Source of the DNA: an uncultured Lachnospiraceae bacterium
GTDB taxonomy: Bacteria; Bacillota; Clostridia; Lachnospirales; Lachnospiraceae
Assembly: GCA_910580195.1 (NCBI GenBank)
Contig: CAJTWA010000075.1
Span: 2,401 to 10,239, forward strand
DNA length: 7,839 bases
Direction: 5' to 3'
Part shown: positions 1-5,786 of the stretch, in pieces
Layout: every line of letters starts with the position of its first letter
Numbering within the stretch: the stretch's first letter is position 1
Translations under genes and position numbers: made by a program
The notes under the pieces: generated by a model
Told to the model about the DNA's origin: nothing
Database searches by the model: none
What the model saw: the letters and a program-made list of their open reading frames with translations, nothing else

Positions 1-78
1 GATTTTGTGTTGCCGGAAGATGCAGAAGCCTTCGGGCTGGATGCCGCGCCGGAGGACATTGGGCGTTACCGGGCATAA
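1..78 (+). CDS. rnr: C-terminal end of probable ribonuclease R (partial)
   Basis: An open frame enters from the left edge in frame 1 and ends at TAA (76-78), giving 25 residues that begin DFVLPEDAEAFG and end IGRYRA. Only this tail is visible, so the assignment is inference. It rests on two points. The gene lies just upstream of smpB, where rnr sits in Bacillus and many Firmicutes. The start, DFVL, resembles the (I)DF-hydrophobic end of the S1 domain that closes RNase R proteins. RNase R is a 3'-to-5' exoribonuclease that cooperates with SmpB-tmRNA to degrade non-stop mRNAs. The short acidic tail after the S1 end is typical in length for Gram-positive forms. The whole tail is repeated twice just downstream (see the repeat entry). 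An alternative is another gene ending in an S1-like or unrelated domain. Confidence 0.6.
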   Translation, partial: DFVLPEDAEAFGLDAAPEDIGRYRA

Positions 79-85
79 CAGGAAA

Positions 86-248
86 GGTTTTGTGCTGCCG
101 GAAGATGCAGGAGCCCTCGGGCTGGACGCCGCGCCGGAGGGCATCGGGCGTTACCGGGCATAACAGGAAAGGTTTTGCGCTGCCGGAAGATGCAGGAGCC
201 TTCGGGCTGGACGCCGCGCCGGAGGGCATCGGGCGTTACCGGGCATAA
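86..248 (+). pseudogene. Two silent copies of the rnr tail (no body, no obvious start)
   Basis: Copy 2 (86-163) and copy 3 (171-248), read in their own frames, give GFVLPEDAGALG...RYRA and GFALPEDAGAFG...RYRA, each ending in TAA. Both differ from the functional tail by Asp-to-Gly and Glu-to-Gly changes. Copy 2 carries a GTG at 92-94 only four bases after AGGAAAGG (80-87), so a 24-codon mini-frame could in principle be translated. Copy 3 has GCG there and lacks it. I read both as by-products of tandem duplication rather than genes. Confidence 0.6.
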
Positions 249-264
249 CAAGAAAGGAATTGCA

Positions 265-732
265 ATGGGAAGAGAAAGCAAAAAATTAATCGCAAACAAC
301 AAAAAAGCATTCCACGATTATTTCATTGAAGATAAATACGAAGCAGGGATTAGCTTGGCAGGGACGGAAGTCAAGTCCCTGCGGATGGGCAAATGTTCTG
401 TGAAAGAATCCTTTATCCGCATTGAAAACGGGGAAGTCATCATTTATGGGATGCATATCAGCCCCTACGAAAAAGGGAATATTTTCAACAAAGATCCCCT
501 CCGCCCCCGGAAACTTTTGATGCATAAATATGAAATCAATAAAATTGCAGGGAAAATGGCGGAAAAAGGCTATACCGTAGTGCCCCTGCAGGTGTATTTC
601 AAAGGGAGCCTTGTCAAAGTGGAAATTGCCTTGGCACGTGGGAAAAAACTTTACGACAAGCGGCAGGACATTGCCAAAAAAGACATGCGCCGGGAGTCGG
701 AGCGGGACTTTAAAGTGAAGAATCTATATTAG
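265..732 (+). CDS. smpB: SsrA-binding protein SmpB
   Basis: SmpB binds the tRNA-like domain of tmRNA and mimics the missing anticodon stem in the stalled ribosome, so that trans-translation can tag and release the unfinished protein. The 155-residue product is the normal family length. Diagnostic motifs are visible: NKKAFHDYFIEDKYEAGISL near the start, LAGTEVKSLRMGK at about 31-43, the PLRPRKLLMH segment at about 78-87, and ALARGKKLYDKR followed by a basic C-terminal tail (DMRRESERDFKVKNLY) that enters the ribosome. The ATG at 265 has AGAAAGGA at 251-258 as its ribosome site. An upstream TTG in the same frame (175) would only add residues read from the 85-bp repeat and is rejected. Its functional partner ssrA lies about 7 kb downstream, rather than adjacent as in B. 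subtilis. Confidence 0.98.
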   Translation: MGRESKKLIANNKKAFHDYFIEDKYEAGISLAGTEVKSLRMGKCSVKESFIRIENGEVIIYGMHISPYEKGNIFNKDPLRPRKLLMHKYEINKIAGKMAEKGYTVVPLQVYFKGSLVKVEIALARGKKLYDKRQDIAKKDMRRESERDFKVKNLY

Positions 733-760
733 GGCGCGTTTGAAAAGTTTATTTTGGCGG

Positions 761-789
761 TTGACCCCAGCGGCAGTTTAAAGTAAAAT
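761..789 (+). promoter_or_regulatory. Probable promoter of the lacI-family gene
   Basis: TTGACC (761-766) and TAAAAT (784-789) are separated by 17 bases, close to the sigma-A consensus. Transcription would start near 796 and give a leader of about 97 bases before the repressor ATG. No GGAACCGGTTCC palindrome is seen here, so autorepression through that operator is not indicated. Confidence 0.65.
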
Positions 790-814
790 ATAAAGTATTC
801 AATATTATGGGTAC

Positions 815-869
815 GGCAGAACCAATCGGAGAGAGGAGGGAAAACAGCTTTTCTCCGATTTTTGCTGCC
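815..869 (+). terminator. Hairpin with T-run: smpB terminator or lacI leader attenuator
   Basis: AATCGGAGA (824-832) pairs perfectly with TCTCCGATT (852-860), and the stem runs into five T residues (859-863). An outer arm GGCAG (815-819) can pair with CTGCC (865-869) across internal loops. The nine-base stem and T-run fit an intrinsic terminator for transcripts coming through smpB. It lies downstream of the 761-789 promoter, so transcripts starting there must also cross it before reaching the repressor gene. The loop is long (19 bases), which makes it weaker than a classic terminator. Confidence 0.6.
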
Positions 870-892
870 CGAAGAATGGAGAAGAGCAGCCA

Positions 893-1894
893 ATGGAAAA
901 AAAATTAACAATCCACGACATTGCAGAGCTGTCCGGCGTGGCAAAAAGCACAGTTTCCCGCTATTTGAATGGGGGCAGCGTCCGGGAGGAAACAGGGCGG
1001 AAGATAAAGAAAGTCATAGACGCATACCATTATGAACCGAATGTATTTGCCCGGCTCAGTGCAAAAAGCAGCCGGATTATCGGCCTGATTGTCCCGGGCT
1101 TTGATTCAGTCATGACGCCGGGGCTGATTGAGGTAATTGTGGCATATTTAAAAAAACATGAATATACGCCCTTGATTATGCATACAGGAAATGATTTGGA
1201 AGAGGAAACGAAAAACATTGAGCGTTTGAAAAATATCAATGTGGACGGAATTATGGTCCTTGCATCCAGCATTACAGAAAAGCACGAAGCGGTTGTAGAA
1301 AAAGCAAACATACCAATTTTGTTTCTGGGGCAAAGATACAGGAAGGGAAATTCTGTAATTAATGATGATTACCATGCGGGCGTAGAGGTTGGGCGTTACC
1401 TTGGAAGAAAAGGGGCGTCCCGTGTGGCGGGCATCTGGGTCAGCGAGCAGGATCCGGCAGTAGGGAAAGAGCGCAAGCGCGGAGTTATGGACGGGCTTAA
1501 GGAGTTTGGGATCCAAAAGATGGAGATTATCGAGGCTGGCTTCTTTTACCAGGATGCCGTGAAGGCAGCAAAGGAACTCTTTGGCCGCAAGGTATGGCCG
1601 GATACGGTGGTATGTGCTACGGACCGGATTGCGGGGGGCGTATATAAAGTATTGTACCAAAAGGGGATACGGATTCCGGAGGAGGTTTCTGTCACCGGTT
1701 TTGGCGATTATGAAACCAGCGAGCTCCTTCAGCCGCCCCTTACCACAGTCCGCCTGGATTTGGAGAACTGGGGGGAAATCAGTGCAGAAATGATGCTGCA
1801 GATGATACAGAAAAAACCGGTAAGTAAACTTCTGGTCAATTCTTTTACCTTGGTAGAACGGGAAAGCGTAGCAGACAGGACCTTATCTGGATAA
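893..1894 (+). CDS. scrR: LacI-family repressor, probable sucrose operon regulator
   Basis: A 333-residue protein of normal LacI-family length. Residues 6-25 (TIHDIAELSGVAKSTVSRYL) form the DNA-binding helix-turn-helix, followed by the hinge region YEPNVFARLSAKSS (47-60). The rest is the periplasmic-binding-protein-like sugar sensor, with GLIVPGFDS, VDGIMVL, the NDDYHAGVEVGRYL segment and the late family signature SVTGFGDYETSELLQPPLTTV. Such proteins bind palindromic operators and release them on binding a sugar or sugar phosphate. The gene is read in the same direction as the PTS and hydrolase genes behind it, and the gap contains two identical palindromes suited to this protein. The ATG at 893 has GGAGAAG (878-884) at good spacing. 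The hinge appears one residue shorter than in LacI, PurR and CcpA. The name scrR and sucrose (or sucrose-6-phosphate) as effector are inferred from context. Confidence 0.88.
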   Translation: MEKKLTIHDIAELSGVAKSTVSRYLNGGSVREETGRKIKKVIDAYHYEPNVFARLSAKSSRIIGLIVPGFDSVMTPGLIEVIVAYLKKHEYTPLIMHTGNDLEEETKNIERLKNINVDGIMVLASSITEKHEAVVEKANIPILFLGQRYRKGNSVINDDYHAGVEVGRYLGRKGASRVAGIWVSEQDPAVGKERKRGVMDGLKEFGIQKMEIIEAGFFYQDAVKAAKELFGRKVWPDTVVCATDRIAGGVYKVLYQKGIRIPEEVSVTGFGDYETSELLQPPLTTVRLDLENWGEISAEMMLQMIQKKPVSKLLVNSFTLVERESVADRTLSG

Positions 1895-1907
1895 ACCAGA
1901 AAAGCGT

Positions 1908-1929
1908 ATGGCAAAAATTTTGCCATTTT
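1908..1929 (+). terminator. Short hairpin after the repressor gene, possible weak terminator
   Basis: ATGGCAAAA (1908-1916) and TTTTGCCAT (1918-1926) are perfect inverted arms around one central base, followed by TTTTG. The A/T-rich inner pairs would open, leaving roughly a five-base-pair stem. It begins 13 bases after the repressor stop codon. It may end the repressor transcript in part, but the T-run is only four bases. Confidence 0.4.
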
Positions 1930-2016
1930 GCGCAAGAAGTTGTTTGTAAGCGCCGAAAGGAATTCAGGCAGGGACTCGGCTGAAGAAATTGTGAATATTG
2001 CACAAAATTGGCATCC

Positions 2017-2042
2017 TATTTTTGGAACCGGTTCCAAAAATA
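2017..2042 (+). promoter_or_regulatory. Operator O1, 26-bp perfect palindrome upstream of the -35 box
   Basis: The core GGAACCGGTTCC lies at 2024-2035 and the symmetry extends through A/T flanks to 26 bases without a mismatch. An even-length palindrome with a central CG step is the usual form of LacI-family operators. Its centre is about 78 bases upstream of the second copy, with the promoter between them. Confidence 0.85.
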
Positions 2043-2062
2043 ATTTATTTTACAAAAAACTA

Positions 2063-2090
2063 TTGACGAAAAAGTATTAAGATATATAAT
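2063..2090 (+). promoter_or_regulatory. Promoter of the sucrose genes
   Basis: TTGACG (2063-2068) and TATAAT (2085-2090) are 16 bases apart, a near-consensus sigma-A promoter. The start is expected near 2097, just before the second operator. It should drive scrA and, through a 103-base gap with no obvious terminator, scrB. Confidence 0.85.
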
Positions 2091-2101
2091 AAAAGCATAA
2101 C

Positions 2102-2113
2102 GGAACCGGTTCC
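2102..2113 (+). promoter_or_regulatory. Operator O2 at the transcription start region
   Basis: An exact second copy of GGAACCGGTTCC. It is followed by AAAAAG as in the first copy but lacks the matching T-run on its left. Its place just after the predicted start and before the AGGAGG ribosome site (2121-2126) fits direct blocking of the polymerase. Together with the upstream copy it allows looping by a tetrameric repressor. Confidence 0.85.
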
Positions 2114-2132
2114 AAAAAGTAGGAGGAAAAAG

Positions 2133-4052
2133 ATGAGTAAACGAGAAGAATATTTAGAGATTTCAAAAGAAATCACAAATTTGGTAGGCGGCATGGACAA
2201 TATTCAGGGTACGGCGCATTGCGCTACCCGCTTGCGGATTGTATTGCAGGATGACAGTAAGGCGGATTTAAAAAAACTGGAAAACGTCAACAAAGTAAAA
2301 GGGGCTTTTATTGCGGGAAACCAGCTTCAGCTAATTTTCGGGGCGGGGCTTGTAAATGATGTATACGAGGTATTTGCAGAATACACAAATACGCAGAATA
2401 TGTCTCTGGGGGACTTAAAGGAGCAGAGTGCGAAAAAGCAGAACCCAATTCAGGCAGTTATCAAGGCATTATCGGATGTGTTTATTGGAATTATGCCGGC
2501 AATCTTGGCTGCAGCCCTTCTTATGGGGCTTACGGGGGTATTGGGGAATTTGGAAATTGTCAAAAACAATGAAACCTTGTACGCGTTAAACAAGCTGACA
2601 AGCCTTGCTTCTACTGGGATTTTTGCTATTCTGCCTATGGCGGTGTGTTATTCCGCGGTCAAACGGTTTGGTGGGAACCCAGTGCTTGGCATGGTTGTAG
2701 GAGCTATTATGCTGGATAGTTCCCTAGCTAACGCCTATTCCGTAGGTTCTGGTTCAGTAGAGCCGGAAGTACTCCATTTATTTGGGCTGAATGTAGCCTT
2801 GGTGGGGTTCCAAGGTGGGATTATCATTGCTTTGATGATGGGATTCGTTGTGGCAAAGCTGGATTTGTTTTTTAATAAAAAAGTGCCGGATGCCATCAAG
2901 CTGCTGCTGGTGCCGATGCTGACGGTTTTTCTTTCTACCGTGCTGCTGTTTACCTGCGTAGGGCCGGTGGGCAGGATTCTTTCCAACGGCATTACCGGAG
3001 GGCTGATATGGTCCACGGAGCATTTAGGCGTAGTCGGCTATGCGCTGTTCGGAGGGCTCCAGCAGATTATTGTAATTACCGGGCTGCATCACATTATCGG
3101 CGCAGTAGAAGCGCAGCTGATTGCAACGACAGGGCTTAATTTTATCAATCCCTTGATGTCGGTTGCCCTGATGGGACAGGGCGGCGCAGTGCTTGCTTAT
3201 CTGGCATTGAACTGGAAAAACGTAAAAGCAAGGGAGCTTTGTATCCCCAGCTTTTGCTCGACGCTGTTTGGGATTAGCGAGCCGGCAATTTTTGGTGTGA
3301 ACTTAAGGTACCGCTATCCGTTGGCAGGCGGGTGCATCGGCGGCGCCGTGGGCGGCATATATGTGTATTTTGCAAATTTGACGGCCTTAGGGTTTGGCAC
3401 GACTGCCCTCCCAGGAATTGCAATTGTGAACCCGGAGAATAACGGGTATGTGAATTATGTGATTGCGCATATACTTGCGTTAGCCTGCGGTTTTGCTTGT
3501 GCAGCGCTTCTGGGTAAGATTGTGGGAAAAAAGGAAGAGCCCGCCGCAGATTCAAAGGCGCAGCCCCAGCCGGGGGAACAGCCGCCGCAGCCGTTTGCAG
3601 GGGCAATTGAGCTGATGGCCCCGGCAGACGGAAGGGTGCGGCCGGTGACGGAGTCTTCCGACCCGACTTTTGCCCAAAAGGTTATGGGGGACGGCATTGT
3701 TGTCTTTCCAGAAACCGGGGAAGTCAAAGCTCCCTGCAACGGCACGGTGTCATTCACTTATCCCGGCGGCCATGCTTTGGGCCTGGAATTGGAGGATGGT
3801 TCTGCAGTATTGCTCCATTGCGGGGTAGATACCGTGAATCTGGAAGGAAAGGGCTTCCACGTACTGGTAAAAGAAGGGCAGAAGGTGGCAGAAGGAGAAC
3901 TTTTGCTGCGCTTTGAGAAACAATTGATCGAAAAAGAAGGATACTCCACAGAACTGCTGATGATTTTTTCAGAAGTGGCAGAAGGGCGGAGCTTAAAGAT
4001 TACAGATTTGGATAGCATGGCAGGCCATGGGGCTGTGGCTGTGCTGTCATAA
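2133..4052 (+). CDS. scrA: Sucrose-type PTS permease, fused EIIBCA
   Basis: This 639-residue membrane protein would import a disaccharide while phosphorylating it, taking phosphate from HPr. Domain order is B-C-A. EIIB occupies about 1-85 with the phosphorylated cysteine in GTAHCATRLRIVL (Cys30). EIIC spans about 105-455 with many hydrophobic segments, GLHHIIGAVEAQL (from 317) and the family signature GISEPAIFG (380-388). A Pro/Gln-rich linker lies at about 466-491. EIIA (492-639) has GGHALGL (His547) and LLHCGVDTV (His562), the latter matching the phosphoacceptor histidine of glucose EIIA; the 15-residue spacing is the same as His75 to His90 there. Having its own EIIA, it needs no separate one. 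The ATG at 2133 follows AGGAGG by six bases. Sucrose is inferred from the adjacent GH32 hydrolase; the same architecture also serves beta-glucosides and trehalose. Confidence 0.92.
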   Translation: MSKREEYLEISKEITNLVGGMDNIQGTAHCATRLRIVLQDDSKADLKKLENVNKVKGAFIAGNQLQLIFGAGLVNDVYEVFAEYTNTQNMSLGDLKEQSAKKQNPIQAVIKALSDVFIGIMPAILAAALLMGLTGVLGNLEIVKNNETLYALNKLTSLASTGIFAILPMAVCYSAVKRFGGNPVLGMVVGAIMLDSSLANAYSVGSGSVEPEVLHLFGLNVALVGFQGGIIIALMMGFVVAKLDLFFNKKVPDAIKLLLVPMLTVFLSTVLLFTCVGPVGRILSNGITGGLIWSTEHLGVVGYALFGGLQQIIVITGLHHIIGAVEAQLIATTGLNFINPLMSVALMGQGGAVLAYLALNWKNVKARELCIPSFCSTLFGISEPAIFGVNLRYRYPLAGGCIGGAVGGIYVYFANLTALGFGTTALPGIAIVNPENNGYVNYVIAHILALACGFACAALLGKIVGKKEEPAADSKAQPQPGEQPPQPFAGAIELMAPADGRVRPVTESSDPTFAQKVMGDGIVVFPETGEVKAPCNGTVSFTYPGGHALGLELEDGSAVLLHCGVDTVNLEGKGFHVLVKEGQKVAEGELLLRFEKQLIEKEGYSTELLMIFSEVAEGRSLKITDLDSMAGHGAVAVLS

Positions 4053-4155
4053 GAAAGGGAGCAGATAGGAAAAGCTGCCCGCCGCGTGAAACAGCACATT
4101 GGGATGCGGATGCAGCCTGGCATGGAACTGGCATGGAACAAAGAAAGGATGTAAA
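4053..4155 (+). other. scrA-scrB intergenic gap with an 11-bp tandem duplication
   Basis: This 103-base gap is long for co-transcribed genes but holds no terminator with a T-run and no convincing promoter. TGGCATGGAAC is repeated back to back at 4118-4128 and 4129-4139, just before the scrB ribosome site. GGGAGC (4059-4064) can pair imperfectly with the GCTGCCC that follows it, which is a weak hairpin at best. An ATG at 4099 is in frame with scrB but has no good ribosome site and would add 19 unconserved-looking residues. Confidence 0.6.
4144..4149 (+). promoter_or_regulatory. Ribosome site that fixes the scrB start
   Basis: AAAGGA lies six bases before ATG 4156. The in-frame alternative ATG at 4099 has no comparable site, so 4156 is chosen as the start. 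Confidence 0.75.
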
Positions 4156-5601
4156 ATGGACAGGGAATGGTATGACAAAAATTATCTAAAATACAAGGGT
4201 ATGCGGATGCAGGCAAGGGCAGACCGCAACCGCCTCAGATATCATTTGATGCCCCCTGCTGGGTGGATGAATGACCCAAACGGCTTATGCCAATTTCAAG
4301 GGGTGTACCATATTTATTTTCAATATACCCCCTTTTTGGCAGGCTGGGGAACGAAAATCTGGGGGCATTATACCACTAAGGATTGGTTGCATTTCCGGGA
4401 AGAGGAACCTTTTCTCTTCCCGGACTGCGCATGGGACAGGGATGGGGCTTACAGCGGATCTGCATTTGTAAAGGATAATCAGGTGCATTATTTTTATACA
4501 GGGAATGTAAAGCTGACGGACAGGGATTATGATTATATCATGGAAGGGCGTGAGCAGAATACAATCCATGTGGTAAGCAGCGATGGGATGCAGGCGGGGG
4601 CCAAAGAGCTTGCCTTAAGCCACAGCGATTATCCGCAGGATATGACAAAGCATGTACGGGATCCGAAGGTTTTTGCCCAAGGGGACAGCTATTATATGCT
4701 GCTGGGAGCTAGGGATCACAAAGGAAAAGGCTGCGTACTGATGTTCCGTTCAAAAGATTTGAGCCATTGGGAGTATGCCCAGCGGATGTATGCCCAAGAG
4801 GATTTTGGTTATATGTGGGAATGTCCAGATTTGTTTACAGTAAAAGGGCAGGCTTTTTTGCTGGCCTGTCCCCAAGGAGTGGAAAAAAAGGAGCATTGCT
4901 ATCAGAATATCTACCAGTGCGGCTATTTTACGGCAGAATGGGATACACAGGCAGGGGCATATAAGCTGGGGGAATTTCAGGAACTGGACAAGGGGTTTGA
5001 TTTCTATGCAGCGCAGACTTTTGAAGATGAACGGGGCAGAAGGATCTTGCTGGCATGGATGGGGATGCCGGATGCAGATTATGGCAATGAGGCAACGGCG
5101 GGACAAGGATGGATCCATGCGCTGGCTATGCCCAGGGTCCTAACCGTGGAGGATGGGAGGCTTTTGCAAAAGCCTTTGGAAGAGATGGCGCAGCTTCGGA
5201 AAAATCACCGGCATGCTACGCTGAAAACGTTTGGAAACCAGAAGACAAAAGACTGCTGCTTTGAACTGCATCTTAAGTTCTGCGGGCAGGCGGATGGTCT
5301 GGCGCTCTGGCTGCGGGAAGATGTAAAGCTGGTTTATAAGGGCGGGACGCTTGCCCTCTGCCTTGGAAAAAGCGGCTGCAAAAGAGAGAAACGGACAGCC
5401 TTGCTGCAAAAGCTTGAAAGCCTTACCGTGTTTTCGGATACTTCCTCTATTGAAATATTTATCAATGGAGGGGAGGCAACGATGTCCACACGGGTCTACA
5501 GCGATAGCCTGGAACAGAATGTGTGGTTTGAGGATACGGATGCAGCTGCAGATGTGGAATGGTACGATTTGGACGGCATTCTGGTGCAGTGGAAATGCTG
5601 A
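4156..5601 (+). CDS. scrB: Sucrose-6-phosphate hydrolase, glycoside hydrolase family 32
   Basis: The 481-residue cytoplasmic enzyme would cleave sucrose-6-phosphate to glucose-6-phosphate and fructose. All the GH32 landmarks are present in order: WMNDPNG with the nucleophile Asp40, YFQYTP, SGSAF (100-104), RDPK with the transition-state Asp169, WECPDLF with the acid/base Glu222, and DFYAAQTF. The five-bladed propeller is followed by a beta-sandwich with the typical SLTVFSDTSSIEIFINGG and STRVYS close to the end. No signal peptide is seen, which fits an intracellular enzyme acting on the PTS product. Length is normal for ScrB/SacA. It follows scrA in the same direction and probably shares its promoter. 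It could also accept other fructosides such as short fructo-oligosaccharides. No fructokinase gene follows, so fructose must be handled by a gene elsewhere. Confidence 0.95.
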   Translation: MDREWYDKNYLKYKGMRMQARADRNRLRYHLMPPAGWMNDPNGLCQFQGVYHIYFQYTPFLAGWGTKIWGHYTTKDWLHFREEEPFLFPDCAWDRDGAYSGSAFVKDNQVHYFYTGNVKLTDRDYDYIMEGREQNTIHVVSSDGMQAGAKELALSHSDYPQDMTKHVRDPKVFAQGDSYYMLLGARDHKGKGCVLMFRSKDLSHWEYAQRMYAQEDFGYMWECPDLFTVKGQAFLLACPQGVEKKEHCYQNIYQCGYFTAEWDTQAGAYKLGEFQELDKGFDFYAAQTFEDERGRRILLAWMGMPDADYGNEATAGQGWIHALAMPRVLTVEDGRLLQKPLEEMAQLRKNHRHATLKTFGNQKTKDCCFELHLKFCGQADGLALWLREDVKLVYKGGTLALCLGKSGCKREKRTALLQKLESLTVFSDTSSIEIFINGGEATMSTRVYSDSLEQNVWFEDTDAAADVEWYDLDGILVQWKC

Positions 5602-5643
5602 CGGAGCCTGACGGGAGCAGGCAGGGGAAACGCTTTGGTTAAA

Positions 5644-5674
5644 ACAGGCGGCCGGATTGCGGATATCCGCCTGT
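5644..5674 (+). other. Inverted repeat after scrB
   Basis: ACAGGCGG (5644-5651) pairs perfectly with CCGCCTGT (5667-5674). The loop region includes the overlapping 12-base palindrome GCGGATATCCGC. No T-run follows, so this is not a standard intrinsic terminator. It could protect the 3' end of the scrAB mRNA or serve as a processing site. Confidence 0.5.
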
Positions 5675-5699
5675 AGGGGCATTAAGGAAAAAGGTATTT

Positions 5700-5726
5700 A
5701 TGACGAAATATAACAGAAGAAACTAG
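5700..5726 (+). CDS. Possible 8-codon leader ORF, in frame with the next gene
   Basis: ATG at 5700 encodes MTKYNRRN and stops at TAG (5724-5726). AAAAAGG (5688-5694) lies five bases before it, a good ribosome site. The frame continues without another stop for 20 codons to the ATG of the following gene at 5787. It may be a tiny leader ORF, or the true start of that gene interrupted by an amber mutation or sequence error. Evidence for expression is only the ribosome site. Confidence 0.25.
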   Translation: MTKYNRRN

Positions 5727-5770
5727 CAGGAACTGGAAAATCAGGCATTGCCGTTTTATGCCCGCAGGAA

Positions 5771-5778
5771 AAGGAAGG
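5771..5778 (+). promoter_or_regulatory. Ribosome site that fixes the start of the acidic repeat protein
   Basis: AAGGAAGG lies eight bases before ATG 5787. The earlier in-frame ATG at 5748 has no purine-rich site at suitable distance. Confidence 0.65.
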
Positions 5779-5786
5779 TGTTCTGT

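Larger units (their letters stand above)
1..255 (+). repeat. Three tandem 85-bp copies of the upstream gene's 3' end
   Basis: Units lie at 1-85, 86-170 and 171-255. Each holds 25 codons, a TAA stop (76-78, 161-163, 246-248) and seven bases, CAGGAAA or CAAGAAA. By direct comparison, copies 1 and 2 differ at 7 positions, 2 and 3 at 3, and 1 and 3 at 8; every difference is a transition. Because 85 is not a multiple of three, the copies lie in different frames, but each keeps its own internal frame open to its own stop. Copies 2 and 3 are therefore silent gene-end copies rather than extra domains. Each unit can form a small AGCC-loop-GGCT hairpin with a four-base loop (27-38 in copy 1; loop TTCG, CTCG, TTCG). 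The bases from 256 up to the smpB ATG still resemble the start of a fourth unit. Confidence 0.95.

Noticed and set aside
1..255. CRISPR-like array.
   Set aside because: The units are directly adjacent 85-bp copies of a gene end with no unique spacers.
175..264. Upstream TTG start adding 30 residues to SmpB.
   Set aside because: The added part is the 85-bp repeat read in another frame; the ATG at 265 has a good ribosome site and gives the normal family length.
1895..2077. Sixty-one sense codons in frame after the repressor stop (TRKAYGKNFAIL and onward).
   Set aside because: The repressor already has normal length and a normal ending, and this stretch contains the hairpin, an operator and the -35 box, so the open frame is most likely chance.
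4099..4155. Nineteen-residue N-terminal extension of the hydrolase (MGCGCSLAWN...).
   Set aside because: There is no ribosome site for it and it includes the 11-bp duplication; ATG 4156 is better placed.
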